A stretch of DNA of 40,385 bases from an uncultured Flavobacteriaceae bacterium (GTDB taxonomy: Bacteria > Bacteroidota > Bacteroidia > Flavobacteriales > Flavobacteriaceae): assembly GCA_905479095.1 (NCBI GenBank), contig CAJQLD010000046.1, positions 1 through 40,385 on the forward strand. The letters are read 5' to 3'. Shown here piece after piece: positions 7,620-16,243 of the stretch. The notes under the pieces were generated by a model. It was not told the DNA's origin and ran no database searches. It saw only the letters and a list, made by a program, of their open reading frames with translations. Within the stretch, counting starts at the first letter, position 1. The number at the start of each line of letters is the position of its first letter. The translations under genes and the position numbers were made by a program.

Positions 7620-8879
7620 TTAATTAAAATAATTAAGTAAATAAGCTTCCGAAAAGTAAGGGTGATTTAACTGCGTACTTAGATTGGTATAGGTCTTTTT
7701 TATGAGCTTCTTTTTGGTGACCGTTTTAGTCGTTCCAAATAAATAAACTTGATGTAAAATGGTGATAAAATCTTCATAACTATACCGACACGCATCGATA
7801 CTAAAAAGTCGGTTGTATTTCTTTTCTTCAGTGCTGTTTTTGGTATATTTAAAATAAAACATACACATTAAGTAAAAGGAGTTTAAATGGTATTTTTGAT
7901 AGTAAAACTCGATCTTGGTGTCCATGTTTATTTTTTCAATAAGATACTTCATTAGCAAAAGATTCTTGGTTAAAATCGCCGTAGTAAACAACTCATAAAA
8001 ATAATCTAATAAAGTCGATTTTTTTGAGTGTACATCAAAATAGGTATTTAAAACTTCTGTCGTGTTTAATGCGTGATCTGTCTCATTAACCAATAGTTTT
8101 AGGGCTAATAATCGGCTGCATAAAATAGGATTTAACTGGTTTGAATAAATTAAATCACCCTTAGGCTCTTTCACGGGCTTTTGATTTAAAAAATTCCTAA
8201 ACTCAAGTATCGAAAAAGTGAATATTGAGATCTCACTTTTAGGATGGGTACTATCGATATTTTCGGTCCATTCTCCATAATACCCATTTAAACTAGAGTA
8301 GTCTACAAAAGTTAGATAGACACACGCCAAAAAATTTGTGTTATTTAATAACACAGGATCAATTTTAGCCTGTTTTCGAAGTAGAAGTCCAATAGAATTC
8401 CCAAGGTATAAGGATTCTGAATATGAAAAATGACTATAACTGAGGGCTTTTAATTTAAATAACTCATCTATTAAACGATAGTCTTGGTTATGAAATAACT
8501 CCCTTGTTAACAAGACGATAAACCCTATGAAATTTTCAGGACTTTTTTTAGTTTTTTGAACCAACTCTAAAATAGCTTGTTCATCTCCAACAGAAACAGC
8601 TTTGTAGGTAATTTGAGACAAATCAATCTTTTCTCTGTAAGCATCGTTTTGAGAAAAATGAGCATAGTTTTTATACCCTATAAATTGGGCTAAGATGTTT
8701 AGTGTTTTGCTATTTGGTTTAGTGTAAGGGGCTAATCCGTACAACCGTCTAAGAGTGCTACAGCTAATATCGACATCAAGCGTTTCTAAAATTGCATTCG
8801 ACACCAATTCACAATCCCCTCGAGTTTCTACTGGTTTTCCAATTTTTTGTTCAATTCTTTTTTTTAGAACATCAACCAT
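7620..8879 (-). CDS. Unrecognised protein with HTH-like N-terminus and helical repeats
   Basis: I do not recognise a named family. Residues 1-75 look like a small helical DNA-binding domain (KKRIEQKIGKPVETRGDC, then VDISCSTLRRLYGL, then KTLNILAQFIGYKNYAHF), where STLRRLYGL would be a recognition-type helix. Residues 80-419 are almost entirely alpha-helical, with TPR-like aromatic and leucine-rich segments (ELFHNQDYRLIDELFKLKALSYSHFSYSESLYL). There is no signal peptide or membrane segment, so it is probably cytoplasmic. It diverges from the 125-residue gene over an 88-bp region holding two tandem 11-bp repeats, which are candidate operators. A regulator role is inference. Confidence 0.6.
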   Translation of the reverse strand: MVDVLKKRIEQKIGKPVETRGDCELVSNAILETLDVDISCSTLRRLYGLAPYTKPNSKTLNILAQFIGYKNYAHFSQNDAYREKIDLSQITYKAVSVGDEQAILELVQKTKKSPENFIGFIVLLTRELFHNQDYRLIDELFKLKALSYSHFSYSESLYLGNSIGLLLRKQAKIDPVLLNNTNFLACVYLTFVDYSSLNGYYGEWTENIDSTHPKSEISIFTFSILEFRNFLNQKPVKEPKGDLIYSNQLNPILCSRLLALKLLVNETDHALNTTEVLNTYFDVHSKKSTLLDYFYELFTTAILTKNLLLMKYLIEKINMDTKIEFYYQKYHLNSFYLMCMFYFKYTKNSTEEKKYNRLFSIDACRYSYEDFITILHQVYLFGTTKTVTKKKLIKKTYTNLSTQLNHPYFSEAYLLNYFN

Positions 8880-8893
8880 AGGTATTTGGTGTT

Positions 8894-8915
8894 ATGAATC
8901 AAATATGAACCAAAT
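8894..8915. repeat. Tandem 11-bp repeat, left copy
   Basis: ATGAATCAAAT (8894-8904) is followed directly by ATGAACCAAAT (8905-8915). The same tandem pair recurs at 9342-9363, so the 125-residue gene is bracketed by the two sites. The complementary strand of the second unit contributes to TATATTTG (8918-8911), a possible -7 box for the divergent minus-strand gene 32 nt downstream. It could be an operator for that gene's product. Confidence 0.8.
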
Positions 8916-8932
8916 ATAGGCTATTTATAGAT

Positions 8933-8940
8933 TATATTTG
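8933..8940 (+). promoter_or_regulatory. -7 promoter box for the 125-residue gene
   Basis: TATATTTG fits TAnnTTTG, 27 nt before the ATG at 8968. The tandem 11-mers lie 18 to 39 nt upstream of it, over the expected -33 region, which would suit a regulator site. Confidence 0.5.
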
Positions 8941-8967
8941 AGTGAAAGCAGAAATCAAACTAAATAA

Positions 8968-9345
8968 ATGGCAAAAGGTGTTACAACATATGCCGTTAAA
9001 GGCATCGCAGAAAACCTATGTAAAGCGAGGTTGGTTCAAAAAATAGTAGAAAATTACATTGAAAAATCTCAAATGAGTTTTAGTGTGTTACAAAAAGTCT
9101 GGTTTGATGACTTGCAAGGTCGCAAAGGGGTCATTAAAAAATTGAATGATATTGATAGAAAAAATGCGCAATACTATTATATAGATACCCCAATCACTTT
9201 AAGGGACGGCACTAAAATTTCTGTTTGTAACCAGTGGGGAGTAGAGAATTTATCAACTTTTATTTCACATGCTGGATTATTAGGATTTGAAATCAAATCG
9301 GAAAGAGCTATGACAAATGTCGAACATGCTCGACTCATTTTATGA
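8968..9345 (+). CDS. Unrecognised 125-residue protein
   Basis: I cannot assign a family. The protein is small and basic in its first half (KGIAENLCKARLVQKIVENYIEKSQ, then WFDDLQGRKGVIKKLNDIDRKN), followed by a short beta-rich segment (YYYIDTPITLRDGTKISVCNQWG) and a helical tail. There is no signal peptide or membrane segment. Clean start, own -7 box and good codon use argue for a real gene. It lies between a probable DNA-binding protein on the other strand and a T9SS cargo gene. Its stop codon (9343-9345) is inside the right-hand tandem 11-bp repeat. Confidence 0.65.
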   Translation: MAKGVTTYAVKGIAENLCKARLVQKIVENYIEKSQMSFSVLQKVWFDDLQGRKGVIKKLNDIDRKNAQYYYIDTPITLRDGTKISVCNQWGVENLSTFISHAGLLGFEIKSERAMTNVEHARLIL

Positions 9346-9363
9346 ACCAAATATGAACCAAAT
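9342..9363. repeat. Tandem 11-bp repeat, right copy
   Basis: Two perfect tandem units of ATGAACCAAAT, 9342-9352 and 9353-9363, differing from the left copy at 8894 by a single base in one unit. The first unit contains the stop codon of the 125-residue gene; the second lies 50 nt before the T9SS cargo gene at 9413. Confidence 0.85.
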
Positions 9364-9412
9364 TTAAGGATTTGTTTGCCTAGCTTAGTGAATTATTAAC
9401 CAATTAGTTTTT

Positions 9413-9889
9413 ATGAAATATATAACATTACTATGTGTGTTGTTGAGTATGACTGTGTCTTCTCAAAGCATTTCCAAACAAGTGATTGGCCCTGGCGGCG
9501 GCACTGATGATAATGGCACCAACAAATTGAGCTATACCACCGGCGAAGTGATCGTGGGCGCGATGACTTCCGAAGATGGTTCCATACAACTCGGCAATGG
9601 CTACTACCCTTCCTTAGATTTAGAAGCCTTGAGTATTGAAAATCCTGAACTCCAACTCAACCTTAAGTTGTTTCCCAACCCCGTAACGGAGGCCTTTTAT
9701 GTTTCGCATCCTACGGCGACACAGTTTAAGCTGAACATCACATCGATAAATGGCAAACAGCTGTTTTCAGGAACGCATCAAAAAGAGCAACCCTTCTCAA
9801 TGCAATCCTATGGATCAGGCATTTATTTAGTTACAGTCACAACAGTAAAAAATAACCAATCAAATACTTATAAAATCATAAAACAATGA
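9413..9889 (+). CDS. Small type IX secretion (T9SS) cargo protein
   Basis: A 158-residue exported protein. A Sec signal (MKYITLLCVLLSMTVSSQS) is followed by a short region seen at the N-terminus of many flavobacterial secreted proteins (QVIGPGGGT, LSYTTGEVIVG, GNGYYPSL), and then by a type A T9SS C-terminal domain of about 75 residues with LKLFPNPVTEAFYV near 83, INGKQLFSG and GIYLVTV, ending YKIIKQ. The C-terminal domain directs passage through the outer membrane and is usually cleaved. The passenger is therefore only about 55 residues, which is unusually small. The TGA overlaps the next gene's ATG by 4 bp, so the two products are translationally coupled and probably work together at the surface. 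Confidence 0.85.
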   Translation: MKYITLLCVLLSMTVSSQSISKQVIGPGGGTDDNGTNKLSYTTGEVIVGAMTSEDGSIQLGNGYYPSLDLEALSIENPELQLNLKLFPNPVTEAFYVSHPTATQFKLNITSINGKQLFSGTHQKEQPFSMQSYGSGIYLVTVTTVKNNQSNTYKIIKQ

Positions 9890-11592
9890 AAAATTTACTC
9901 ATAGCCTTCGTGCTTATCTTAACAAGTACAATGAGCTTACAAGCTCAAACACCGCAAGGATTTAACTACCAAGCCACCGTGCGAAATGCCGATGGGGCGC
10001 TGATTGTCAACGAAAATGTCAATTTTAGATTCAATGTTCAACAAGGATCGGCAACAAGTGATGCTGTATTTACAGAAACACACCTAGTCTCTACAGACGG
10101 CTTAGGTCAAATAAACCTTACCATCGGAGATGGCACTGCGGTCACTGGTGACTTTAGTCAGATAAACTGGTCGTTAGGAAGTTATTTTTTAGGCATCGAA
10201 CTCAATACAGGTGCGAGCTATGTAGCCATGGGAACCACTCAACTCCTCAGTGTTCCGTTTGCATTGTATGCAGAGAATTCGGGTGCTGAAGCCTCCGATC
10301 TTCAAGGCGTATTAGATACCGGCGCTACTGCTAACTTGGTTGTGAGTGAAGAAAATCTATCTGGTATTGAACTTTCTACTACTGGAGGTGTTACTGAAAA
10401 CAATGACTATACTGGAATCTCAAGTTCAATTAACGGAACAAATGGCAGAAACATTGCTGTCAGTGGAGAATCTAATGGAATAAATTTGCATAGAAATTAC
10501 GGCTTTAGAGGCATTGCTTCAAATGCAGAAGTAACAAATACAGGTGTTCAAGGAATTGCTGATAGCGCCATTGGAACTAATTTTGCCGTTTGGGGAATTG
10601 CAAAAAATGCTGTTGATGGCAAAGACAACAGAGGCGTCATGGGCCATGCTTACACACCCACACCCACTGGGAACAACTATGGAGTTTCAGGATGGGTTGG
10701 TGGTTCCGAGGTTGTAAATATCGCTTTGGGCGGCTATGCCGATGCTGCCAGCAGTACAGATGGGTCTAATTTTGGAGTGGATGCGAAAGCAAATGCCGCC
10801 ACAGTAAACGGATTTAACTACGGGGTTTATACTCAAGCAAGCAATGCACCACTTAACTATGGCATACATTCAAGAGCGGATGGCACAGTAGGATCTAACT
10901 ACGGAATTCATGCCTCCGCATCTGGTGGAGAAAATAATTATGCTGGTTATTTTGTGGGGGATGTAGTCGTAACTGAAGGTGCTTTAACCTTAGCCAGTGC
11001 ACCCACCGAAGAAATGGATGCAACAACCAAAGGGTATGTGGACCAACTCATCGCAGAATTACAGACTGAAATTCAAATTTTAAAATGGAAAACTTCGCCA
11101 CTCAATGGATCTTGGAAATTAGCGCCAGAAGCAGGAGCATTTGGTGTGGGTTCAGCGTTGAACGATCTATCTTGGTGGTCAAACTTATCAAGTGATGTAA
11201 CAACAAGAGCCTGTTTATTTGATGATGATTATGTATTTGGTACAGACGGTTCTTTCCAAAATGTTCTAGGCACACAAACTTGGCTAGATCCTTGGCAAGG
11301 TACTGATCCAGAAGCTTGTGGCGCACCAGTGGCTCCTCATAATGGAACAGCAAATGCTACCTATACATATGATGAAACAGCCGGAACGATTACAATTAAT
11401 GGGACTGGAGCTTACCTAGGGTTGGCCAGAGTGGTCAATGGCACTGAACTAACAAGTCCTGCGGATGCAGTAGACTCAATTACTTATTTAGCAACTCTTT
11501 CAGAGGATGGAAACACATTAGACTTAGATATTGAATTTGTAACATTAGATGGAAGTATTGGTTTTTGGTCTTTTAAACTCGTAAGGCAATAA
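9886..11592 (+). CDS. Adhesin-like surface protein with C-terminal WWS/two-Cys domain
   Basis: 568 residues with a Sec signal (MKNLLIAFVLILTSTMSLQAQ). Residues 22-130 are the N-terminal module common in Bacteroidota surface proteins (TPQGFNYQATVRNADG to VPFALYAENSG). Residues about 150-365 are a glycine- and asparagine-rich set of turns such as NYGVSG, NYGVYT, NYGIHS and NYGIHA, reminiscent of tail-fibre or adhesin head repeats. A short helical neck (DQLIAELQTEIQILKWK) leads to residues 408-568, a domain also found three times in the glucan-locus lipoprotein at 36908-38764, with SWWS, TTRACLFDD, FQNVLG, CGAPVAPH and FWSFKLVRQ. No T9SS tail is seen. Surface location is inferred. Confidence 0.75.
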   Translation: MKNLLIAFVLILTSTMSLQAQTPQGFNYQATVRNADGALIVNENVNFRFNVQQGSATSDAVFTETHLVSTDGLGQINLTIGDGTAVTGDFSQINWSLGSYFLGIELNTGASYVAMGTTQLLSVPFALYAENSGAEASDLQGVLDTGATANLVVSEENLSGIELSTTGGVTENNDYTGISSSINGTNGRNIAVSGESNGINLHRNYGFRGIASNAEVTNTGVQGIADSAIGTNFAVWGIAKNAVDGKDNRGVMGHAYTPTPTGNNYGVSGWVGGSEVVNIALGGYADAASSTDGSNFGVDAKANAATVNGFNYGVYTQASNAPLNYGIHSRADGTVGSNYGIHASASGGENNYAGYFVGDVVVTEGALTLASAPTEEMDATTKGYVDQLIAELQTEIQILKWKTSPLNGSWKLAPEAGAFGVGSALNDLSWWSNLSSDVTTRACLFDDDYVFGTDGSFQNVLGTQTWLDPWQGTDPEACGAPVAPHNGTANATYTYDETAGTITINGTGAYLGLARVVNGTELTSPADAVDSITYLATLSEDGNTLDLDIEFVTLDGSIGFWSFKLVRQ

Positions 11593-11675
11593 ACATTTAA
11601 ACCCTTTTTGAAATACTTTATCAAAGTAAATACCAAACAATCACTTAAACAGGATTTATTTTAAGTTAGTTAGTC

Positions 11676-11704
11676 AAAAAAATCCGACCCACAGTCGGGT
11701 TTTT
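11676..11704. terminator. Bidirectional intrinsic terminator
   Basis: Seven A, then AATCCGAC, loop CCACA, GTCGGGTT and a run of T. The 8-bp stem (one T-G pair) with A and T runs on both sides ends the plus-strand T9SS/adhesin pair and the convergent minus-strand TonB/GLPGLI cluster. Confidence 0.85.
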
Positions 11705-11728
11705 CTGGTTTAAATAGCTGAGCGTCGG

Positions 11729-14440
11729 TTACAATTCATAACGCACTCGAAAGGTCACATAACGGGGTTGTATGAAATATTCCGTCGCACTTACCGAGAT
11801 GTTGGAGGCACTGCTCTGATTTTGAGAACGGGTGTCTAACAAGTTGGTCGCTTTGATCTCGTACTCAAATTTGGCATCTTCGTCTTTCCGGTAAGACAAG
11901 GACGCATTCCAAAATTCGTAGGTATTAATCGTGCGGTCTTCGTCACTAAAATCGTTGTAAGAAAAATCGGTTTTAAAGGTAAACGTTTTTAAAATCAAAG
12001 CATCCACTTCTATAGAGGGGCTTTTTGTGAAAAACTTAGTGACGTTACTCCCTAAATTATTATCCTGAATAGAGTGCTTGTAGCTTAAATCGACATTCGG
12101 CGCAGTTTTAAAATTGGTTCGTAAACGTGCGCGATACGTTTGTGTGAAACGCTCATTAAGCGATGGCATTTGCTGGACAAATTGATTAAATTTTGAGTAG
12201 TTAAAATTGGCGTTGACCGATGCTCTCAGCCGTCCAAACGTGCGTTGAAACCGCCCCCTGGCCGTTAAGGTTTCATCAGCAAAATCAGAGTTAAAAGGCG
12301 TGGACACGCGAATCACACTCTGGGGCACAAATGCAGATACATTTCTAACGTTATCAATACTTTTGTTATAGTTGATGTTGGCAAACACATTGGTATAATT
12401 AAACATATTGAAACTGTAATACGTTAGATTGATATTATGCGAAAGTGCACTTTGTAAATCGGGTGATCCCGAAAATAGTGAGTTATAATTATTAAGCACT
12501 AAGCCACTCGCAAACTTCGACACATCGGTGAACTGCGTTTGCATGCGGTAACTTAAATTCAAAGTTTCACTTTTTTTAATTTGAAAGATGACATTCATAT
12601 CCGGTAAAAACCTGAAGAAATTATCGGTAGTCTTCGTCCCAGTCTGCGTGTTTGAAATTGTATAGCCATGGGCCGCTACGCCGGGTGTAAACGTGAATTT
12701 TCCAGATTTTAAGCGGTAATGAAATCCTAAATACAGATCCGAAAATCTATAGGCGATGTCATTGGTTGCTGCACCATTAGCGATGGAAGGTGTTGGACTA
12801 ATTTGGGTTTGATTGTCCAAATATTGAAAAATATTAGAGTCGAATTGTTGATGACTCAAAATGGTTCCAAGAGTCAGGTTGATGTTGCTTTTTTTATTTA
12901 AGATGTTCCAATAATCGAGTTTCGCATCTACTTGATTCGACTGCACACGCTTGTCCTGACCAAAGTTGTAATCCACTTGAGCGCCGTCTAAACCAAGGGT
13001 ATTAGCGGTGTCTTCATAATTCGCTTTATCTTCGAGAATGGCATTATAAAAAGGATCTTCATCTTTGATGAGATGCTGGGCTTCGAATGCAAAAATATTG
13101 GTCTCGTTCAACGTGTAATAATAATTCAAACTCTGATTAAAGCTAAATGGATTGGTGGTTTCCAACTGATTTATATCGCCGTTTAAAGAAGAATTGAAAC
13201 GTTGGTCTTGTGTACTTTTTGACATGTTTCCAAGGGCTTCATACTCGAGCTGATTGCTTGCGTTTGGCTGATACTTCGTGGTCAACTTAAGCATCCCCAA
13301 ATCGTTGTCCTGCGTAGTGTTACTTTCCGTGTCCTCATCTGAAAACCCAGCAGGTGCATCTGTGTACTCTACACTTCTATTTTCTTGTAATTCGTTTTTA
13401 CTATTTGAAAAAATAGCAAACCCACCAATATCTAAGGTCTTTTTTGGCGACCAACTAAAATTGGCAGCGCCAAACTTTGTATTGATGTCTTTAGCGCGGT
13501 TATTTTGAAGCAATAAAAATCCGATGTCATTATTACCTAAACTCAGACTGGTTCCACTGCTTTGACTTGGGGATCGAAAGCCACCCGAAAAATTAAAATA
13601 ATCCCGTCGCGAAAAGGCAACTTCTCCAATATTATTTAAGTCTCCTATAAAATTAACGCTGTATTCTGGACTGTAATAAAATAGTTTTGGCTGAGCTAAA
13701 TACAACGAGTTTACTTCTGAATCTCCCGCTCCAACAGTCACATTTCCAAACCAGAAATTTTTCTTCCCCTCTTTTAACTTGATGTTTATTGCGATGTTAT
13801 CTTGGTTATTGGTCACACTTCCTAGCTGCCCAACTTCGGAATAATTTTTTAAAACCTGCACCTTATCTACGGCACTAGACGGAATGTTTTTGGTGGCTAA
13901 TTTGGTGTCGCCATCAAAGAAATCTTTGCCTTCAACCATCAATTTACTCACCACCTTACCCTCTACTTCGACCTGACCATCTTCGTTAATTTCGACGCCA
14001 GGTAAATTTTTCAACACGTCTTCTAATTTTCGTTCGGTGCCCGTATTAAAGGAATCGGCATTATACACCAAGGTGTCACCACTAATGGTAACGGGCATCT
14101 CATAAACCAATTCAACTTCGTCTAAAGAATTATCTACAAAAAGTGTGAAGTCTTTATTTATATTAACTTCTTTTGTCTGGATTACCTCGTCTAAAGATTT
14201 CATTCCAATATAACTGGCTTGAATCGTATAGATGGTGTTCTTTTTTAAATCCAAACGAAACCGACCGACGTCGTTAGTAATTCCATAGGAATCTAAGGAC
14301 TTGGTGGCCTTATTAATCGCAATAACATTGGCTAGTTCTAAAGGACTTCCAAGACTGTCTTTAATAATACCTTCTAACTTCACTTGGGAAATTCCAATAA
14401 CACTCATACAAAGGAAAATAGCTGTAATATAATATCTCAT
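11729..14440 (-). CDS. TonB-dependent receptor-like outer membrane beta-barrel protein
   Basis: 903 residues with a signal peptide starting MRYYITAIFLCMSVIGISQ. I chose the ATG at 14440 because the longer frame to 14584 overlaps the upstream gene and places a charged segment before the signal. Residues about 22-100 are a carboxypeptidase-regulatory-like fold (VKLEGIIKDSLGSPLELANV), about 115-215 a plug-like region (YNADSFNTGTERKLEDVLKN, then LPGVEINEDGQVEVEGK), and the rest a large barrel ending in an aromatic/Leu strand (FRVRYEL). It lies 25 bp after a GLPGLI protein, a frequent pairing in Flavobacteria. Substrate unknown; import or surface assembly of a partner is possible. Confidence 0.85.
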   Translation of the reverse strand: MRYYITAIFLCMSVIGISQVKLEGIIKDSLGSPLELANVIAINKATKSLDSYGITNDVGRFRLDLKKNTIYTIQASYIGMKSLDEVIQTKEVNINKDFTLFVDNSLDEVELVYEMPVTISGDTLVYNADSFNTGTERKLEDVLKNLPGVEINEDGQVEVEGKVVSKLMVEGKDFFDGDTKLATKNIPSSAVDKVQVLKNYSEVGQLGSVTNNQDNIAINIKLKEGKKNFWFGNVTVGAGDSEVNSLYLAQPKLFYYSPEYSVNFIGDLNNIGEVAFSRRDYFNFSGGFRSPSQSSGTSLSLGNNDIGFLLLQNNRAKDINTKFGAANFSWSPKKTLDIGGFAIFSNSKNELQENRSVEYTDAPAGFSDEDTESNTTQDNDLGMLKLTTKYQPNASNQLEYEALGNMSKSTQDQRFNSSLNGDINQLETTNPFSFNQSLNYYYTLNETNIFAFEAQHLIKDEDPFYNAILEDKANYEDTANTLGLDGAQVDYNFGQDKRVQSNQVDAKLDYWNILNKKSNINLTLGTILSHQQFDSNIFQYLDNQTQISPTPSIANGAATNDIAYRFSDLYLGFHYRLKSGKFTFTPGVAAHGYTISNTQTGTKTTDNFFRFLPDMNVIFQIKKSETLNLSYRMQTQFTDVSKFASGLVLNNYNSLFSGSPDLQSALSHNINLTYYSFNMFNYTNVFANINYNKSIDNVRNVSAFVPQSVIRVSTPFNSDFADETLTARGRFQRTFGRLRASVNANFNYSKFNQFVQQMPSLNERFTQTYRARLRTNFKTAPNVDLSYKHSIQDNNLGSNVTKFFTKSPSIEVDALILKTFTFKTDFSYNDFSDEDRTINTYEFWNASLSYRKDEDAKFEYEIKATNLLDTRSQNQSSASNISVSATEYFIQPRYVTFRVRYEL

Positions 14441-14465
14441 AAATCTTTCGTTAATTTGGACGCCC

Positions 14466-15335
14466 TTAATTTCTGCGTTTGTTACGGCGACCCTCATACA
14501 TGGTGCGCATTTCTTCCATTTTTTCTTTAACCGTGTCGTTATACTCTGATCGTGAAATCGATTGGCCTTTTTGAGGCGCTTCAATGGTCTCTTTATGTTC
14601 CGGATTCATTATAATTTTAGAACATAAAATAATGGTTTTATCAGTATTAATTTCAAGAATTAACCCCGGAAGCCCCCAATAATCTCCTGGCCCTTGGCTT
14701 ACAGGAATCTGTGGCGTATACCAAGCTGTGACTTCAATTTCATTTGGAATTTCGATTTCATCCGTAATTGCTGTTGTTGTAGAATCTTTTTTAATAGCAG
14801 CCGTTTGAGAACGATTTCGTCGTCGCATAGTCCGCCAATCTAAGGCATCCGCTTTTTTCGTGGCGGTGGCTTTCATACAGAGGTATTGACCAATTTGTTT
14901 TGTTTCAGTTCCTAATTTCCAATCGAGCTTGGGCAAGGAATCTGTAATCAGAAATTGTTTTCCGAAAAATTCTTGATCTTGAAGAATCTGCTGAGATTTG
15001 ATGTTTTTATATTGCATTCCTCCAGAAAAATTACGTCCTCGTCTTCCAAATCCGTGTTGGCTTGTTGGCGCCTCTAAAATCTCCTCTTCTTTATAAGTTG
15101 AGGCTTCTCTATCAAACGTCAAAACATAGGTTTTTTCGAACATGCTCCGCATGCGGTCTGCAATTTGCTTTTTTTGATCTATGCTCATTTGGCGACTTCC
15201 TATGTTAGCCATATCGACCGACGTTTTCGAAAAATAATAGGCTTTTCCTTGAAAGTCCTGAGCAGTGGTTGTTATTGAAACGAACAACAACAAAAGTACT
15301 GTTTGGAAGCCTCTTTTTGTAAGAATCATAATCAC
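14466..15335 (-). CDS. GLPGLI family protein, copy 1
   Basis: 289-residue exported protein with signal peptide (TVLLLLFVSITTTAQ) and the family signature in DYWGLPGLILEI. Other shared features are FQGKAYYFSKTSVDM, YVLTFDREASTYKEEE and VTAWYTPQIPVSQGPG. The C-terminus is very basic (EGRRNKRRN), and an inserted Arg/Lys-rich stretch (DWRTMRRRNRSQ) occurs near residue 170. Function unknown; the family is confined to Bacteroidota and often sits beside TonB-dependent receptors, as here. Two Met codons are possible at the start (15335 or 15329); both give a signal peptide. Confidence 0.88.
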   Translation of the reverse strand: MIMILTKRGFQTVLLLLFVSITTTAQDFQGKAYYFSKTSVDMANIGSRQMSIDQKKQIADRMRSMFEKTYVLTFDREASTYKEEEILEAPTSQHGFGRRGRNFSGGMQYKNIKSQQILQDQEFFGKQFLITDSLPKLDWKLGTETKQIGQYLCMKATATKKADALDWRTMRRRNRSQTAAIKKDSTTTAITDEIEIPNEIEVTAWYTPQIPVSQGPGDYWGLPGLILEINTDKTIILCSKIIMNPEHKETIEAPQKGQSISRSEYNDTVKEKMEEMRTMYEGRRNKRRN

Positions 15336-15415
15336 AAAAGTTAATTTAATGTCTAATCTATAGACTCACGAAACTACATATAGTTTAAGAAATAAATATT
15401 AAAATGCAACAAAAT

Positions 15416-16216
15416 TTATCCTCCAATTTTAATCTCAAACGAATTTTCATCGTCATGATGATCGTATTGAGACTCCATTTCGTTCATTTTTTTGGTCCTA
15501 ATGGCATCAAACTCTGATTGTGTTACTGACGTCCCATTTGTAGGGGCTTTTATTGTTGATTTGCTTTTTGAGTTTAAGGTCACTTTACTACACAAAATAG
15601 TTTGAGAATCATAGCTTAGTTCTAAGATGAGACCTGGAAGTCCTTGAAATTCATCTGGACCATTACTCACAGGTATCTGCGGGGTGTACCATGCCGTAAC
15701 GGTGGTGGTGGTTTTCCCTGAAGCATCCGCTTCATCTAGCTCAAAAGCATCTAGGCCATGTTCCATGGTCGCTTTATAACAGGTGTATGTACCAATATTT
15801 TTAGTATCGCTATGGAGTTTCCAGTCGGTTTCTTTCAATTTGTCTTCAATCAGAAAAAGCTTTCCAAACAAATCACTTTGTCTAACATAACGCTGCTCTT
15901 TGGTGTTTTTATACAACTCTCCAGAACCGCCCATACCACTAATAATAACCATAGAGCCGCCCATAGACGGAGGTGCAAGAGACTCCTCTTCTTTATAAAT
16001 AGAATGCGCTTTATTAAAGGTTAAAGTATAGGTTTTTTCAAACTGTTTTTTAAGCATTGCCATAATTTGATCCTGCATGCCACCAACTTGGGTGCTGTCC
16101 ATTTTGATATCTAACTTTCGTTGGGTTTTATAGGTTGCAACCCCTTGAAAATCTTGTGCAATTAATGTGACAGAACTAAAAACCATTAGCACGGCCATTT
16201 TGATGTTTATATTCAT
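15416..16216 (-). CDS. GLPGLI family protein, copy 2
   Basis: 266-residue exported protein, paralogue of the neighbouring GLPGLI gene, with signal peptide (MAVLMVFSSVTLIAQ), FQGVATYKTQRKLDIKMD, KTYTLTFNKAHSIYKEEE, VTAWYTPQIPVSNGPDEF and the signature GLPGLILEL. The two copies align from end to end by eye, which points to tandem duplication followed by divergence. It is first in the minus-strand cluster with the TonB receptor-like gene last, and has its own upstream -7-like box. No catalytic residues can be named. Confidence 0.88.
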   Translation of the reverse strand: MNINIKMAVLMVFSSVTLIAQDFQGVATYKTQRKLDIKMDSTQVGGMQDQIMAMLKKQFEKTYTLTFNKAHSIYKEEESLAPPSMGGSMVIISGMGGSGELYKNTKEQRYVRQSDLFGKLFLIEDKLKETDWKLHSDTKNIGTYTCYKATMEHGLDAFELDEADASGKTTTTVTAWYTPQIPVSNGPDEFQGLPGLILELSYDSQTILCSKVTLNSKSKSTIKAPTNGTSVTQSEFDAIRTKKMNEMESQYDHHDDENSFEIKIGG

Positions 16217-16243
16217 GATGTTGGGTTTAATTTATGTTTATCA

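Noticed and set aside
8894-9363. Insertion sequence or integrated element carrying the 125-residue gene
   Set aside because: There is no transposase or integrase, and no inverted terminal repeat; the direct repeats alone fit operators as well as or better than a target duplication.
14441-14584. Longer N-terminus of the TonB receptor-like gene
   Set aside because: It would overlap the preceding GLPGLI gene by over 100 bp and put a very basic segment ahead of a clean signal peptide.
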